A DNA stretch of 6,570 bases from contig DBME01000196.1 of assembly GCA_002298155.1 (NCBI GenBank), positions 25,148 to 31,717 on the forward strand. The letters are read 5' to 3'. The notes under the pieces are model-generated. The model had not been told where the DNA came from. It did not search any database and saw nothing but the letters and a program-made list of their open reading frames with translations. This DNA comes from Holophagaceae bacterium UBA706 (GTDB lineage Bacteria > Acidobacteriota > Holophagae > Holophagales > Holophagaceae). Numbering within the stretch: position 1 is the stretch's first letter; each line of letters opens with the position of its first letter. The translations under genes and the position numbers were made by a program. Positions 1-5,455 of this stretch are shown piece by piece.

Positions 1-763
1 GCGTGTCGGCCTGGCCCTGGGCGCCCTTGCCGTGGAAGACGGAGCCGCCCAGGAGCAGGCCGGGGATGCCGCGCCAGTTCACGGCGGCGAAGCCGGCGAG
101 GTCGTGGGAGCGGGCCTGGGACAGCTCCTGGTGCGCGGCGCCCAGGGGGGATTCGCGGTTCTCCGAGGAGGAGGCGTCCCACTTGGAGAAGTCGAAGCCG
201 GTGCTGATGCCGGCCTGGAGGAGCACGCCGTTCTCGAAGGAACCCACCACCATCAGGCCGCCCTCCCGCCACGTGCTGGGGATGATGGCCGTCTCCACCG
301 CGTTGCGCTCCACGCCATAGTAGGCGGTGGGCTCGTGGTGCTCGTTGAGGATGCCCGCGGGCACCAGGAAGAGGCCGCCCCGCAGGGCCCAGGTGGGGGA
401 GAGGCGGTGCTCGATGTAGGCCTGCTCGATCTCCACCTCCCCCTTGTCGTCCGCGGAGCTCACGGCGTGCTCCACCTCGAGTTCGGTGACCAGCTCGGTG
501 CGGTCGTCGAAGCGGTGGGTCACGCCGAGCACGAAGCGGCGCAGGTCGGCGGTGTCCTTGGCGCCGTCCTTGGTGAAGTGGGAGAACTGGATCTCGCCGT
601 AACCCCCCAGGACCGTGTCGGAACTGCTCTTCGCCTGCTCGGCTTTCAGGCGCTCCAGTTCACGGGCCAGGTCCTCGATCTTCTTGGCGAGGTCGGGGCT
701 CTGGGCCCCCAGGGGGGACATGGCCAGGCAGAGGCCCAGCAGGGAGGTGCGAAGGGTGATCAT
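1..763 (-). CDS. Outer-membrane porin, OprO/OprP-like, 3' end missing
   Basis: Seen: 254 complete codons are present and the frame is still open at the window edge. An N-terminal signal peptide covers about residues 1-21 (MITLRTSLLGLCLAMSPLGA, then Q). A short charged heptad-like helix follows at about 24-45 (DLAKKIEDLARELERLKAEQ). From residue 53 there are alternating beta-strand segments such as GGYGEIQFSHF and LVTELEVEHAV. The stretch around 130-185 (GLFLVPAGILNEHHEPTAYY, then IIPSTWREGGL) resembles what I recall of porins annotated as phosphate-selective O/P type. Family knowledge: a periplasmic coiled coil followed by a 16-18-strand barrel, passing small anions or other solutes. Start: ATG at 763 with AGGAG five bases upstream (769-773 on the complement). 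It has its own promoter and probably does not depend on read-through from the peptidase gene. The solute carried cannot be told, and the phosphate label is only a family name. Confidence 0.75.
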   Translation of the reverse strand, partial: MITLRTSLLGLCLAMSPLGAQSPDLAKKIEDLARELERLKAEQAKSSSDTVLGGYGEIQFSHFTKDGAKDTADLRRFVLGVTHRFDDRTELVTELEVEHAVSSADDKGEVEIEQAYIEHRLSPTWALRGGLFLVPAGILNEHHEPTAYYGVERNAVETAIIPSTWREGGLMVVGSFENGVLLQAGISTGFDFSKWDASSSENRESPLGAAHQELSQARSHDLAGFAAVNWRGIPGLLLGGSVFHGKGAQGQADT

Positions 764-784
764 GGCGACTCCTGTTATCGAGAT

Positions 785-799
785 CGAGATTCATTCTCA
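785..799. promoter_or_regulatory. Fur-box-like palindrome over the porin -10
   Basis: On the minus strand the sequence is TGAGAATGAATCTCG. It nearly matches the 7-1-7 Fur-type palindrome in its GAGAAT variant (TGAGAAT-n-ATTCTCA). It overlaps the -10 hexamer and predicted start point, where a repressor would block RNA polymerase. The palindrome is imperfect at the centre-right and at the last base, so another repressor is possible. Confidence 0.4.
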
Positions 800-821
800 A
801 CAACAAGGAGGGACCTGTCAA
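793..821 (-). promoter_or_regulatory. Sigma-70-type promoter of the porin gene
   Basis: Read on the minus strand, a perfect -35 TTGACA (816-821) is followed by a 17-base spacer and a -10 GAGAAT (793-798, four of six matches to TATAAT). Transcription would start near 784-787, giving a short leader before the AGGAG and ATG of the porin. Hexamers and spacing are seen; activity is inferred. Confidence 0.6.
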
Positions 822-837
822 CGGGTTCCGCCGGCGC

Positions 838-853
838 TGTGACCGGCGTCACA
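838..853. promoter_or_regulatory. CRP/FNR-family binding site upstream of the porin promoter
   Basis: TGTGACCGGCGTCACA is a perfect inverted repeat with 6-bp arms and matches the CRP consensus TGTGA-N6-TCACA exactly. Its centre (845.5) lies about 60 bp upstream of the predicted porin start point, the class I activation position known for CRP. Which CRP/FNR-family regulator is used in this organism is unknown. Confidence 0.55.
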
Positions 854-863
854 CCGCCTGGGG

Positions 864-2234
864 CTACTCGACCGTGAGGGCCTTCATCATGGGATCCCAG
901 GGCGGCAGCACCTCGGCGGTGGTGCCGAAGGCGTCCAGGACGGCCTTGGGCACGAAGGCCTTGGGCACCACCACCACCTGCACGAAGCTGTCGAACCAGC
1001 CGTCCATCATGGTGTAGTAGCCCTTCTTGCCGCCGCGGTCGCCCCAGGAGTTCTCCACGAGCCACTTCACGGGCTTGCCGTCACGGATGTCCACGCCGGT
1101 GAAGACCATGTTGTGGTTGGGTGTGCTGCGGCGCGTCTCGAAGAGCCCCTTGCGGTCCATGGTGAAGTCCATGCCGTAGAGGGACGCATAGTCGCGGGCG
1201 GCGGGCATCATCAGGGCCTCGTCGGAGATCATGTCCTGGCTGACGTCGGCACCGAACCACACGGGCTTGTCCGCCAGCAGGCACTGGCGCGCGGCGTCCT
1301 TGAGGGTCTCCAGGGGGCAGTTCACGAAGGTCATGTCGGGGGCGTCCACCCGGGCGCGGTCAAGGTCGATGGAGAACTTGCGCAGGAAGGGCAGGGTGGG
1401 GATGGAGTAGATGGCCACGTAATCGTCGAGCGTCTCGCCCACCGCGTCGCGCCAGAACTCCTGCGGCGTCCAGGCCTTCAGGGGCGTGAGCTTGTGGTCC
1501 TTGGCCTCGAAGCGCCAGGAGAAGCGCACAGGGGGCACGCCCAGGTGCATGGCCAGGATGCGGTAGACGTCCTTCAGGGCCTGGAGCTTGATGGCGGCGA
1601 CCTCGGTGGGGTCCTTGGCGGCGCGGATGCGCAGGCCCGCCACCTGGAGGCGCAGGGCCAGGACCTGGTTCATGGCGGAGGAGTTGGAGGAGCTGAAGGT
1701 CTCGGGCATGACGGCCTTGGGCACCACGCCGTACTTCTTCACGAGGTCCACGAAGCCCTGCCAGTTGCCGCCCTCCTGCACCGGGGTGGACAGGAGCATC
1801 TCCACCCGGCGGTCCGTGGTGGGCTTGTCCCGGCACTGGTCGATGGCTTCCAGGAAGAGGTTGGCCTTCTCCAGCTTGTCGTAGAAGAAGAGGTAGTTCT
1901 GGCTGAACTCCAGGGACTCGCAGCCCAGGCGGGTGGCGGCGGTGCGGCGGAAGAAGTTCAGGCCGGAGAACATCCAGCAGCGTCCACTGGCCTTCTGGTC
2001 AGCCACGGGCTCGTCGGGGAGGCGCTTGGTGAAGTGGGGGTCCACCTGGGAGGTGCGTCCCCAGTCCTGGGCCAGCTTGCGGCCGTCGTTCTGGGCCAGG
2101 GCGTTGCGCAGGGCGCGGAAGGGCGCGTCCTGGGGGCACGCGGCCTCCAGCTGCGCCAGCCGCTCGGGGACGAGGGCCTGGCTCAGCAGGGGTGAGACCG
2201 CCAGCAGGAGGGGAAGCAGGGACCGGCTGCGCAT
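864..2234 (-). CDS. Exported peptidase C1B (bleomycin hydrolase / aminopeptidase C family)
   Basis: A papain-fold cysteine peptidase of 456 aa, close to the usual length of about 440-455. Seen: oxyanion Gln80 and catalytic Cys86 in DQKASGRCWMFSGLNFF; a family block at about 169-190 (YGVVPKAVMPETFSSSNSS); catalytic His374 in NHNMVFTGVD; catalytic Asn395 in VENSWGDRGG; and a C-terminal PPWDPM tail. Family knowledge: cytosolic homohexamers whose C-terminal arm lies in the active-site cleft and trims peptides from the N-terminus. Odd here: residues 1-20 (MRSRSLLPLLLAVSPLLSQA) form a convincing signal peptide, so the enzyme is probably periplasmic or secreted. Start: ATG at 2234 with GGAG five bases upstream; a start inside the ORF would remove the signal peptide but lacks this support. 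It lies 45 bp behind mscL on the same strand and may be co-transcribed. Related names are pepC and blmH; I leave the symbol blank because of the export signal. Confidence 0.9.
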   Translation of the reverse strand: MRSRSLLPLLLAVSPLLSQALVPERLAQLEAACPQDAPFRALRNALAQNDGRKLAQDWGRTSQVDPHFTKRLPDEPVADQKASGRCWMFSGLNFFRRTAATRLGCESLEFSQNYLFFYDKLEKANLFLEAIDQCRDKPTTDRRVEMLLSTPVQEGGNWQGFVDLVKKYGVVPKAVMPETFSSSNSSAMNQVLALRLQVAGLRIRAAKDPTEVAAIKLQALKDVYRILAMHLGVPPVRFSWRFEAKDHKLTPLKAWTPQEFWRDAVGETLDDYVAIYSIPTLPFLRKFSIDLDRARVDAPDMTFVNCPLETLKDAARQCLLADKPVWFGADVSQDMISDEALMMPAARDYASLYGMDFTMDRKGLFETRRSTPNHNMVFTGVDIRDGKPVKWLVENSWGDRGGKKGYYTMMDGWFDSFVQVVVVPKAFVPKAVLDAFGTTAEVLPPWDPMMKALTVE

Positions 2235-2279
2235 GGGGACTCCAGAAGGGATCCCCCATGATACCTCGCTAGGCGATGA

Positions 2280-2672
2280 TCAGATCTTCGTCGTGCAGAA
2301 CTTGCAGCGGGTGGCGGCGAGGGGGATGGTCTCGAGGCACTCGGGGCAGGTCTTGGTGGTGGCGGCGGCCAGGGCCTCCTCCTTGCGCTTCATGAGCATG
2401 CCCACGGCCTTGACCAGGAAGAGGAAGACCACGCCGGCCACGATGAGGAAGTTCAGGGAGGCGCCCAGCACCAGGCCGATGCGGAGCTTGCCCAGCTGCC
2501 ACGTCTCCCAGGCCATGTGCTCGGGCAGCACGTAGCTCACCAGGGGCATCACGATGCCGTTCACGAACGCCTTGACGATCTCGCCGAAGGCGCCGCCCAC
2601 CACCACGGCGACGGCCAGATCGACGACATTGCCTTTGGCCACGAAGGTCTTGAATTCCTGGGCGAGGGACAT
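2280..2672 (-). CDS. mscL: Large-conductance mechanosensitive channel MscL with C-terminal zinc ribbon
   Basis: An inner-membrane homopentameric channel that opens under extreme membrane tension and releases solutes during hypo-osmotic shock. Seen: the family N-terminus (residues 3-43: LAQEFKTFVAKGNVVDLAVA, then VVGGAFGEIVKAFVNGIVMP) holding the amphipathic S1 helix and pore-lining TM1; a periplasmic loop at about 48-63; TM2 at about 66-90; then a basic KRKEEAL linker. Length is 130 aa, near the usual 130-150. Instead of the usual C-terminal amphipathic helix bundle, the end carries CPEC (109-112) and CKFC (123-126), a four-cysteine zinc-ribbon pattern in the cytoplasm. Start: ATG at 2672 with AAGGAG six bases upstream. 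It lies 48 bp downstream of argR on the same strand and may share its transcript. The channel call is firm; metal binding by the tail is inferred. Confidence 0.95.
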   Translation of the reverse strand: MSLAQEFKTFVAKGNVVDLAVAVVVGGAFGEIVKAFVNGIVMPLVSYVLPEHMAWETWQLGKLRIGLVLGASLNFLIVAGVVFLFLVKAVGMLMKRKEEALAAATTKTCPECLETIPLAATRCKFCTTKI

Positions 2673-2720
2673 GTTCAGCTCCTTGTCGGTGCCGGCGCCG
2701 GGCCGGGATGGGTTGGGGGA

Positions 2721-3146
2721 CTAGATTCCGCGCAGGAGGCGGTCGCGCACTTCCATTTCCAGACGGTCCAGGAGGGTGGCGTCGGTGGGCGCCACGAAGA
2801 TGGTGTCGTCCCCGGCGATGGTGCCCCCCATGGAGGGGAGGCCGGCCTGGTCCAGGGCCAGGGCCATGGGCTGGGCGAAGCCGGGGGTGGTCTTGATGAT
2901 CAGGAGGAGGGGGGCCACCTTCTGCAGGGTGTAGGGGTGGACGGGGGGGATGGCCGCCACGGCCCGCCGGTACCGGCCCTGCTCCTTGCGGATGTTGAGC
3001 TTCTTCATGTGGCGGGACAGGGTGGAGAGGGTCAGGTCGAAGCCCTCGGCCCGGAGGAGTTCCAGAAGATCCCCCTGCTCGGAGACATCCGTGCGGGACA
3101 GGTGGCGGAGAATGGCCTCATCCAGGTGCATGAGGCTAACTTGCAT
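2721..3146 (-). CDS. argR: Arginine repressor ArgR
   Basis: A 141-aa DNA-binding regulator, slightly shorter than the usual 150-156. Seen: an N-terminal winged helix-turn-helix (about 7-60) including SEQGDLLELLRAEGFDLTLS and recognition-helix segment TLSRHMKKLNI; then a C-terminal hexamerisation and arginine-binding domain with TTPGFAQ (86-92) and GGTIAGDDTIFVAP (107-120). The GTIAGDDTIF block is identical to that recalled from E. coli ArgR, and its paired Asp (113-114) contact arginine in that family. Role: an arginine-loaded hexamer represses arginine biosynthesis, and it sits divergent to the arg operon it most likely controls. Start: ATG at 3146; a second in-frame ATG at 3131 (MHLDEAIL) is possible, and neither has a clear Shine-Dalgarno. 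The start codon lies inside a TTGCA repeat, which suggests autoregulation. Confidence 0.93.
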   Translation of the reverse strand: MQVSLMHLDEAILRHLSRTDVSEQGDLLELLRAEGFDLTLSTLSRHMKKLNIRKEQGRYRRAVAAIPPVHPYTLQKVAPLLLIIKTTPGFAQPMALALDQAGLPSMGGTIAGDDTIFVAPTDATLLDRLEMEVRDRLLRGI

Positions 3147-3192
3147 CCGTTTGCATGAATTTGCAAGGGAAACCAGCGGCCGGGAAGTTGCA
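3141..3192. promoter_or_regulatory. Putative ArgR operator at the argR start (10-bp TTGCA repeats)
   Basis: TTGCA occurs at 3141, 3151 and 3161, an exact 10-bp period that puts each copy on the same DNA face; a fourth lies at 3188. Positions 3151-3166 also read as an inverted repeat TTGCA-N6-TGCAA, and a CATGAAT at 3154-3160 resembles a classical ARG half-box. The first repeat overlaps the argR start codon. ArgR hexamers are known to bind half-sites about one helical turn apart; use of TTGCA by this ArgR is inferred. Confidence 0.5.
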
Positions 3193-3223
3193 GGGAATTC
3201 ACGGAGACCTTAGATTTTTTGAC

Positions 3224-3252
3224 TTGACGGGGGTTCGGGAGCCGCGCACAAT
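3224..3252 (+). promoter_or_regulatory. Sigma-70-type promoter of the arg operon
   Basis: A -35 TTGACG (3224-3229, five of six) is followed by a 17-base spacer and a -10 CACAAT (3247-3252, four of six). The stretch just upstream (3209-3222) is T-rich in an otherwise GC-rich region and could act as an UP element. Transcription would start near 3258-3260, inside a TTTGCAA motif. This predicted start point argues against the upstream TTG codon at 3253 as the argD start. Confidence 0.55.
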
Positions 3253-3310
3253 TTGCAACATGTGACCGGTATTTCCGTGTTTTTGCACCCCATGACTGCA
3301 AATTTGCAAA
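3252..3310. promoter_or_regulatory. Putative ArgR operator over the argD start point and start codon
   Basis: TTGCA occurs at 3253, 3283 and 3304. The first touches the -10 and covers the predicted transcription start. The last belongs to a perfect 12-bp palindrome TGCAAATTTGCA (3297-3308) lying over codons 2-6 of argD. Gaps of 30 and 21 bp are close to whole helical turns. A repressor here would block both initiation and early elongation. The binding protein is inferred to be the ArgR encoded next door. Confidence 0.5.
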
Positions 3311-4464
3311 TCCCGCCCCTTCTCCCCACCTACACCCCGTTTCCCTTCCCCCTCCTCCGGGGCGAGGGCGACCGGGTCTTCGACCCCCTGGGCCGCGACT
3401 ACTTCGACTTCTACGGGGGCCACTGCGTGGCCAGCACCGGCCATGCGCACCCGCACGTGGCCGAGGCCATCGCCGCCCAGGCGCGGGAGCTGATCTTCTA
3501 CAGCACCGCCGCGGAGCTGCCCATCCGCTCCCGGGCCGCCCAGGAACTCCTGGCCTTCGCCGGTTCGGGCCGGGACGCGGGCATGTGCTCGGTCTTCTTC
3601 TGCAACAGCGGCGCCGAAGCCAACGAGAACGCCCTCAAGATGGCCTGCCGCGTGACGGGCCGGCACACGTTCGCGGCCTTCCAGGGCGGGTGGCACGGGC
3701 GCTCCACCCTCGCCCTCTCCGTCACCGACGATCCCGCCATCACCAAGCCCTACGAGCCCCTTCTGGCCCCCTGCCTCCGGCTCCCCTGGAACGACGTGGA
3801 GGCGCTGGACGCCGCCGACTTCAGCGACGTGGCGGGCGTGATCCTCGAGCCCATCCAGTCCATGTCCGGCATCCGCCCGGCCACCGCGCCCTTCCTGCGC
3901 AGGCTGCGGGAGAAGACCCGTGCCGCGGGGGCCCTGCTCATCTACGACGAGGTGCAGACCGGCATCGGGCGCCTGGGGCACCCCTTCGCCGCGGGGCTCC
4001 ACGACGTGCGGCCCGACGTGATCACTTCCGCCAAGGGCCTGGCCTCGGGCGTCCCCATGGGCGCCCTGCTCCTGGCCGCGGAGGTGGCCGTGAGCATCAA
4101 GCCCGGCGACCTGGGCAGCACCTTCGGCGGCGGGCCCCTGGCCTGCGCCGCGCTGCTGGCCACGCTGCAGGTGATCCGCCAGGAGGGCCTCCTGGAGAAC
4201 GTCCGGCGCCGGGAGCAGGAGATCCGGGGTGTCCTGGCGGGCACTTGCGTCACCGAGGTCCGCGGTTCGGGCCTCCTCCTGGGCCTGGTGGTGCCGGGCA
4301 GGGCCAAGGCCCTGAAGCTCCACCTCCAGGAGCGGCGCATCCTCGTGGGCGGCAGCGGAGACCCCGACGTGCTGCGGCTCATGCCCCCCCTCAACCTGGG
4401 CAGCGCGGCGGTGGACGCCCTGGCCCTGGCCTTACACAGCTTTTCCGTAGGAGACGTAGCATGA
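3292..4464 (+). CDS. argD: N-acyl-ornithine aminotransferase, class III PLP enzyme (ArgD type)
   Basis: Transfers an amino group from glutamate to N-acylglutamate semialdehyde, giving N-acylornithine, in the cytoplasm. Seen from ATG 3292: 390 aa, normal for ArgD. The sequence DYFDFYGGHCVASTGHAHP (36-54) is followed by the phosphate-binding NSGAEANENALK (105-116), a cofactor-ring Asp219 in YDEVQTGIGR, the Schiff-base Lys248 in TSAKGLASGVPMGA, and GSTFGGGPLACAA (275-287). Start choice: the frame opens upstream at TTG 3253, but that lies before the predicted transcription start, and homologues begin about ten residues before the LPTY segment, which fits ATG 3292. No clear Shine-Dalgarno is visible before it. 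First gene of the operon; its TGA overlaps the transcarbamylase ATG by 4 nt. The acyl group (acetyl or succinyl) cannot be read from this protein. Related class III enzymes use ornithine or succinylornithine, but the operon context supports ArgD. Confidence 0.9.
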   Translation: MTANLQIPPLLPTYTPFPFPLLRGEGDRVFDPLGRDYFDFYGGHCVASTGHAHPHVAEAIAAQARELIFYSTAAELPIRSRAAQELLAFAGSGRDAGMCSVFFCNSGAEANENALKMACRVTGRHTFAAFQGGWHGRSTLALSVTDDPAITKPYEPLLAPCLRLPWNDVEALDAADFSDVAGVILEPIQSMSGIRPATAPFLRRLREKTRAAGALLIYDEVQTGIGRLGHPFAAGLHDVRPDVITSAKGLASGVPMGALLLAAEVAVSIKPGDLGSTFGGGPLACAALLATLQVIRQEGLLENVRRREQEIRGVLAGTCVTEVRGSGLLLGLVVPGRAKALKLHLQERRILVGGSGDPDVLRLMPPLNLGSAAVDALALALHSFSVGDVA

Positions 4465-5453
4465 GACACGCCACCGGCATCCAGGACTTCGGCGTCGAAG
4501 GCCTGGAGGAGATCCTCACCCGGGCCCTGGCCTGGAAGCAGGGCAAGCACCCCAAGCACCTGGTCGACACGATCCTGGGCATGGTGTTCTTCAACCCCTC
4601 CCTGCGTACCCGCGCCTCCTTCGAGGCCGTCATGGCCCGGGGCGGCGGTTCGGCCATCGTCCTGGAAGTGGGCAACGGCGTGTGGAAGCTGGAGGACCGC
4701 CCCGGCGCCGTCATGGACGGGGACCGGGCCGAGCACATCCGGGAGGCCGCGCCCGTGCTGTCCCGGTATGTGGACCTCCTGGCCGTGCGGACCTTCGCGG
4801 CGGGCGGCGGCGACGCCGAGGACAACGCGGACCCCGTCATGAACGGCTTCCGCACCTTCGCCACCGTGCCCACCCTCAGCATGGAGAGCGCCCGGGAACA
4901 CCCCTGCCAGGGCCTCGCCGACCTCATGACGGCCCGGGAGACCTTCGGTTCCACCAAGGGCCTGCCCGTGACCCTCACCTGGGCCCCGCACATCAAGCCC
5001 CTGCCCAAGGCCGTGCCCAACAGCTTCCTCCTCACCGCCGCCGCAGCCGGCTGCGAGGTGCGGGTGGCCCATCCCGAAGGCTTCGACCTGCACGACAGCG
5101 TGCTGGAGCAGGCCCGGGCCCTGGCCGCCCAGTCCGGCGGAAGCGTGAGCCTCACCGGCGACCAGGGCGCCGCCGTGGAAGGCAGCCGGGTCGTCTACGC
5201 CAAGGCCTGGGGCCCCGCTACCAGCTCGGGCCTCGGGGCGGAGTCGGTGAAAGACCACCCCGACTGGATCGCATCGCCCGGGCTTATGGCCAAGGCCGCC
5301 CGGGACGCCATCTTCATGCACTGCCTGCCGGTGCGGCGGAACGTGGAAGTGGCCGACGGCGTCCTGGACGGACCCTGGAGCCGCGTGGTGGACGAGGCGG
5401 AGAACCGCTTCCACGTGCAGCGGTCCCTGGTGCAGTGGCTGCTGGAGGCATGA
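4461..5453 (+). CDS. argF': N-succinyl/N-acetyl-ornithine carbamoyltransferase (ArgF' type)
   Basis: Transfers carbamoyl from carbamoyl phosphate to an N-acylornithine, giving N-acylcitrulline. Seen in 330 aa: the carbamoyl-phosphate loop FFNPSLRTR (43-51), VWKLEDRPGAVMDGDRAEHI (74-93), HPCQ (147-150), TWAPHIKPLPKAVPNS (173-188), MHCLPVRRN (286-294) and DEAENRFHVQ (311-320). Ordinary OTCases have STRTR and a different ornithine loop, so this is the acylornithine branch. WKLE, TWAPH-PLP-AVPNSF, HPEG and FMHCLPVRRN match Bacteroides fragilis SOTCase, as I recall it, better than Xanthomonas AOTCase. The specificity residue (Glu92 in AOTCase, Pro90 in SOTCase) is Ala90 here. In published work on the Xanthomonas enzyme, recalled from memory, Glu92 to Ala gave succinylornithine activity. 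The Lys that is carboxylated in Xanthomonas (302) is Glu296 here. Start: AGGAGA six bases before an ATG overlapping the argD stop. Substrate prediction: succinylornithine, moderate confidence. Confidence 0.9.
   Translation: MRHATGIQDFGVEGLEEILTRALAWKQGKHPKHLVDTILGMVFFNPSLRTRASFEAVMARGGGSAIVLEVGNGVWKLEDRPGAVMDGDRAEHIREAAPVLSRYVDLLAVRTFAAGGGDAEDNADPVMNGFRTFATVPTLSMESAREHPCQGLADLMTARETFGSTKGLPVTLTWAPHIKPLPKAVPNSFLLTAAAAGCEVRVAHPEGFDLHDSVLEQARALAAQSGGSVSLTGDQGAAVEGSRVVYAKAWGPATSSGLGAESVKDHPDWIASPGLMAKAARDAIFMHCLPVRRNVEVADGVLDGPWSRVVDEAENRFHVQRSLVQWLLEA
5444..5448 (+). promoter_or_regulatory. Ribosome binding site deciding the argB start
   Basis: GGAGG lies inside the last codons of the transcarbamylase gene. 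It is one base from the ATG at 5450, too close to use, and seven bases from the in-frame ATG at 5456, a normal spacing. This favours 5456. Confidence 0.55.
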
Positions 5454-5455
5454 TC

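Noticed and set aside
838..853. Inverted repeat as an intrinsic terminator of the peptidase gene
   Set aside because: The arms are only 6 bp and no T-run follows on the minus strand. The exact CRP consensus and its placement upstream of a good promoter fit a regulatory site better.
32..877. Long plus-strand open frame (281 codons) opposite the porin and the intergenic region
   Set aside because: It is antisense to the porin, and its Gly/Val/Ala/His-rich translation has no domain. Such frames are expected opposite GC-rich genes.
1113..2195. Plus-strand open frame of 360 codons opposite the peptidase gene
   Set aside because: The low-complexity translation mirrors the codon bias of the real minus-strand gene, whose catalytic residues are intact.
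2692..2701. CCGGCGCCGG palindrome between argR and mscL
   Set aside because: A short GC palindrome without a loop of usable size or a T-run; expected by chance in this composition.
3253..3291. TTG at 3253 as an earlier argD start
   Set aside because: It lies just after the -10 and before the predicted transcription start, and the extra 13 residues are not typical of the family.
3585..4460. Upstream extension of the transcarbamylase frame through argD
   Set aside because: The translation is Arg/Pro/Gly-rich nonsense lying over argD. The real start is ATG 4461, with AGGAGA six bases before it and homology beginning there.
3942..5414. Minus-strand open frame of 490 codons opposite argD and the transcarbamylase
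   Set aside because: No recognisable motif; it spans two real overlapping genes and results from the scarcity of stop codons in GC-rich DNA.
4461..5453. Ordinary ornithine carbamoyltransferase (ArgF)
   Set aside because: The FFNPSLRTR, VMDGD-x-x-EH and TWAPH-PLP-AVPNS motifs belong to the acylornithine branch; the STRTR-type loop of ordinary OTCase is absent.
5450..5455. ATG at 5450 overlapping the transcarbamylase stop as the argB start
   Set aside because: The GGAGG would be only one base away. The in-frame ATG at 5456 has a seven-base spacing. Only two residues are affected.
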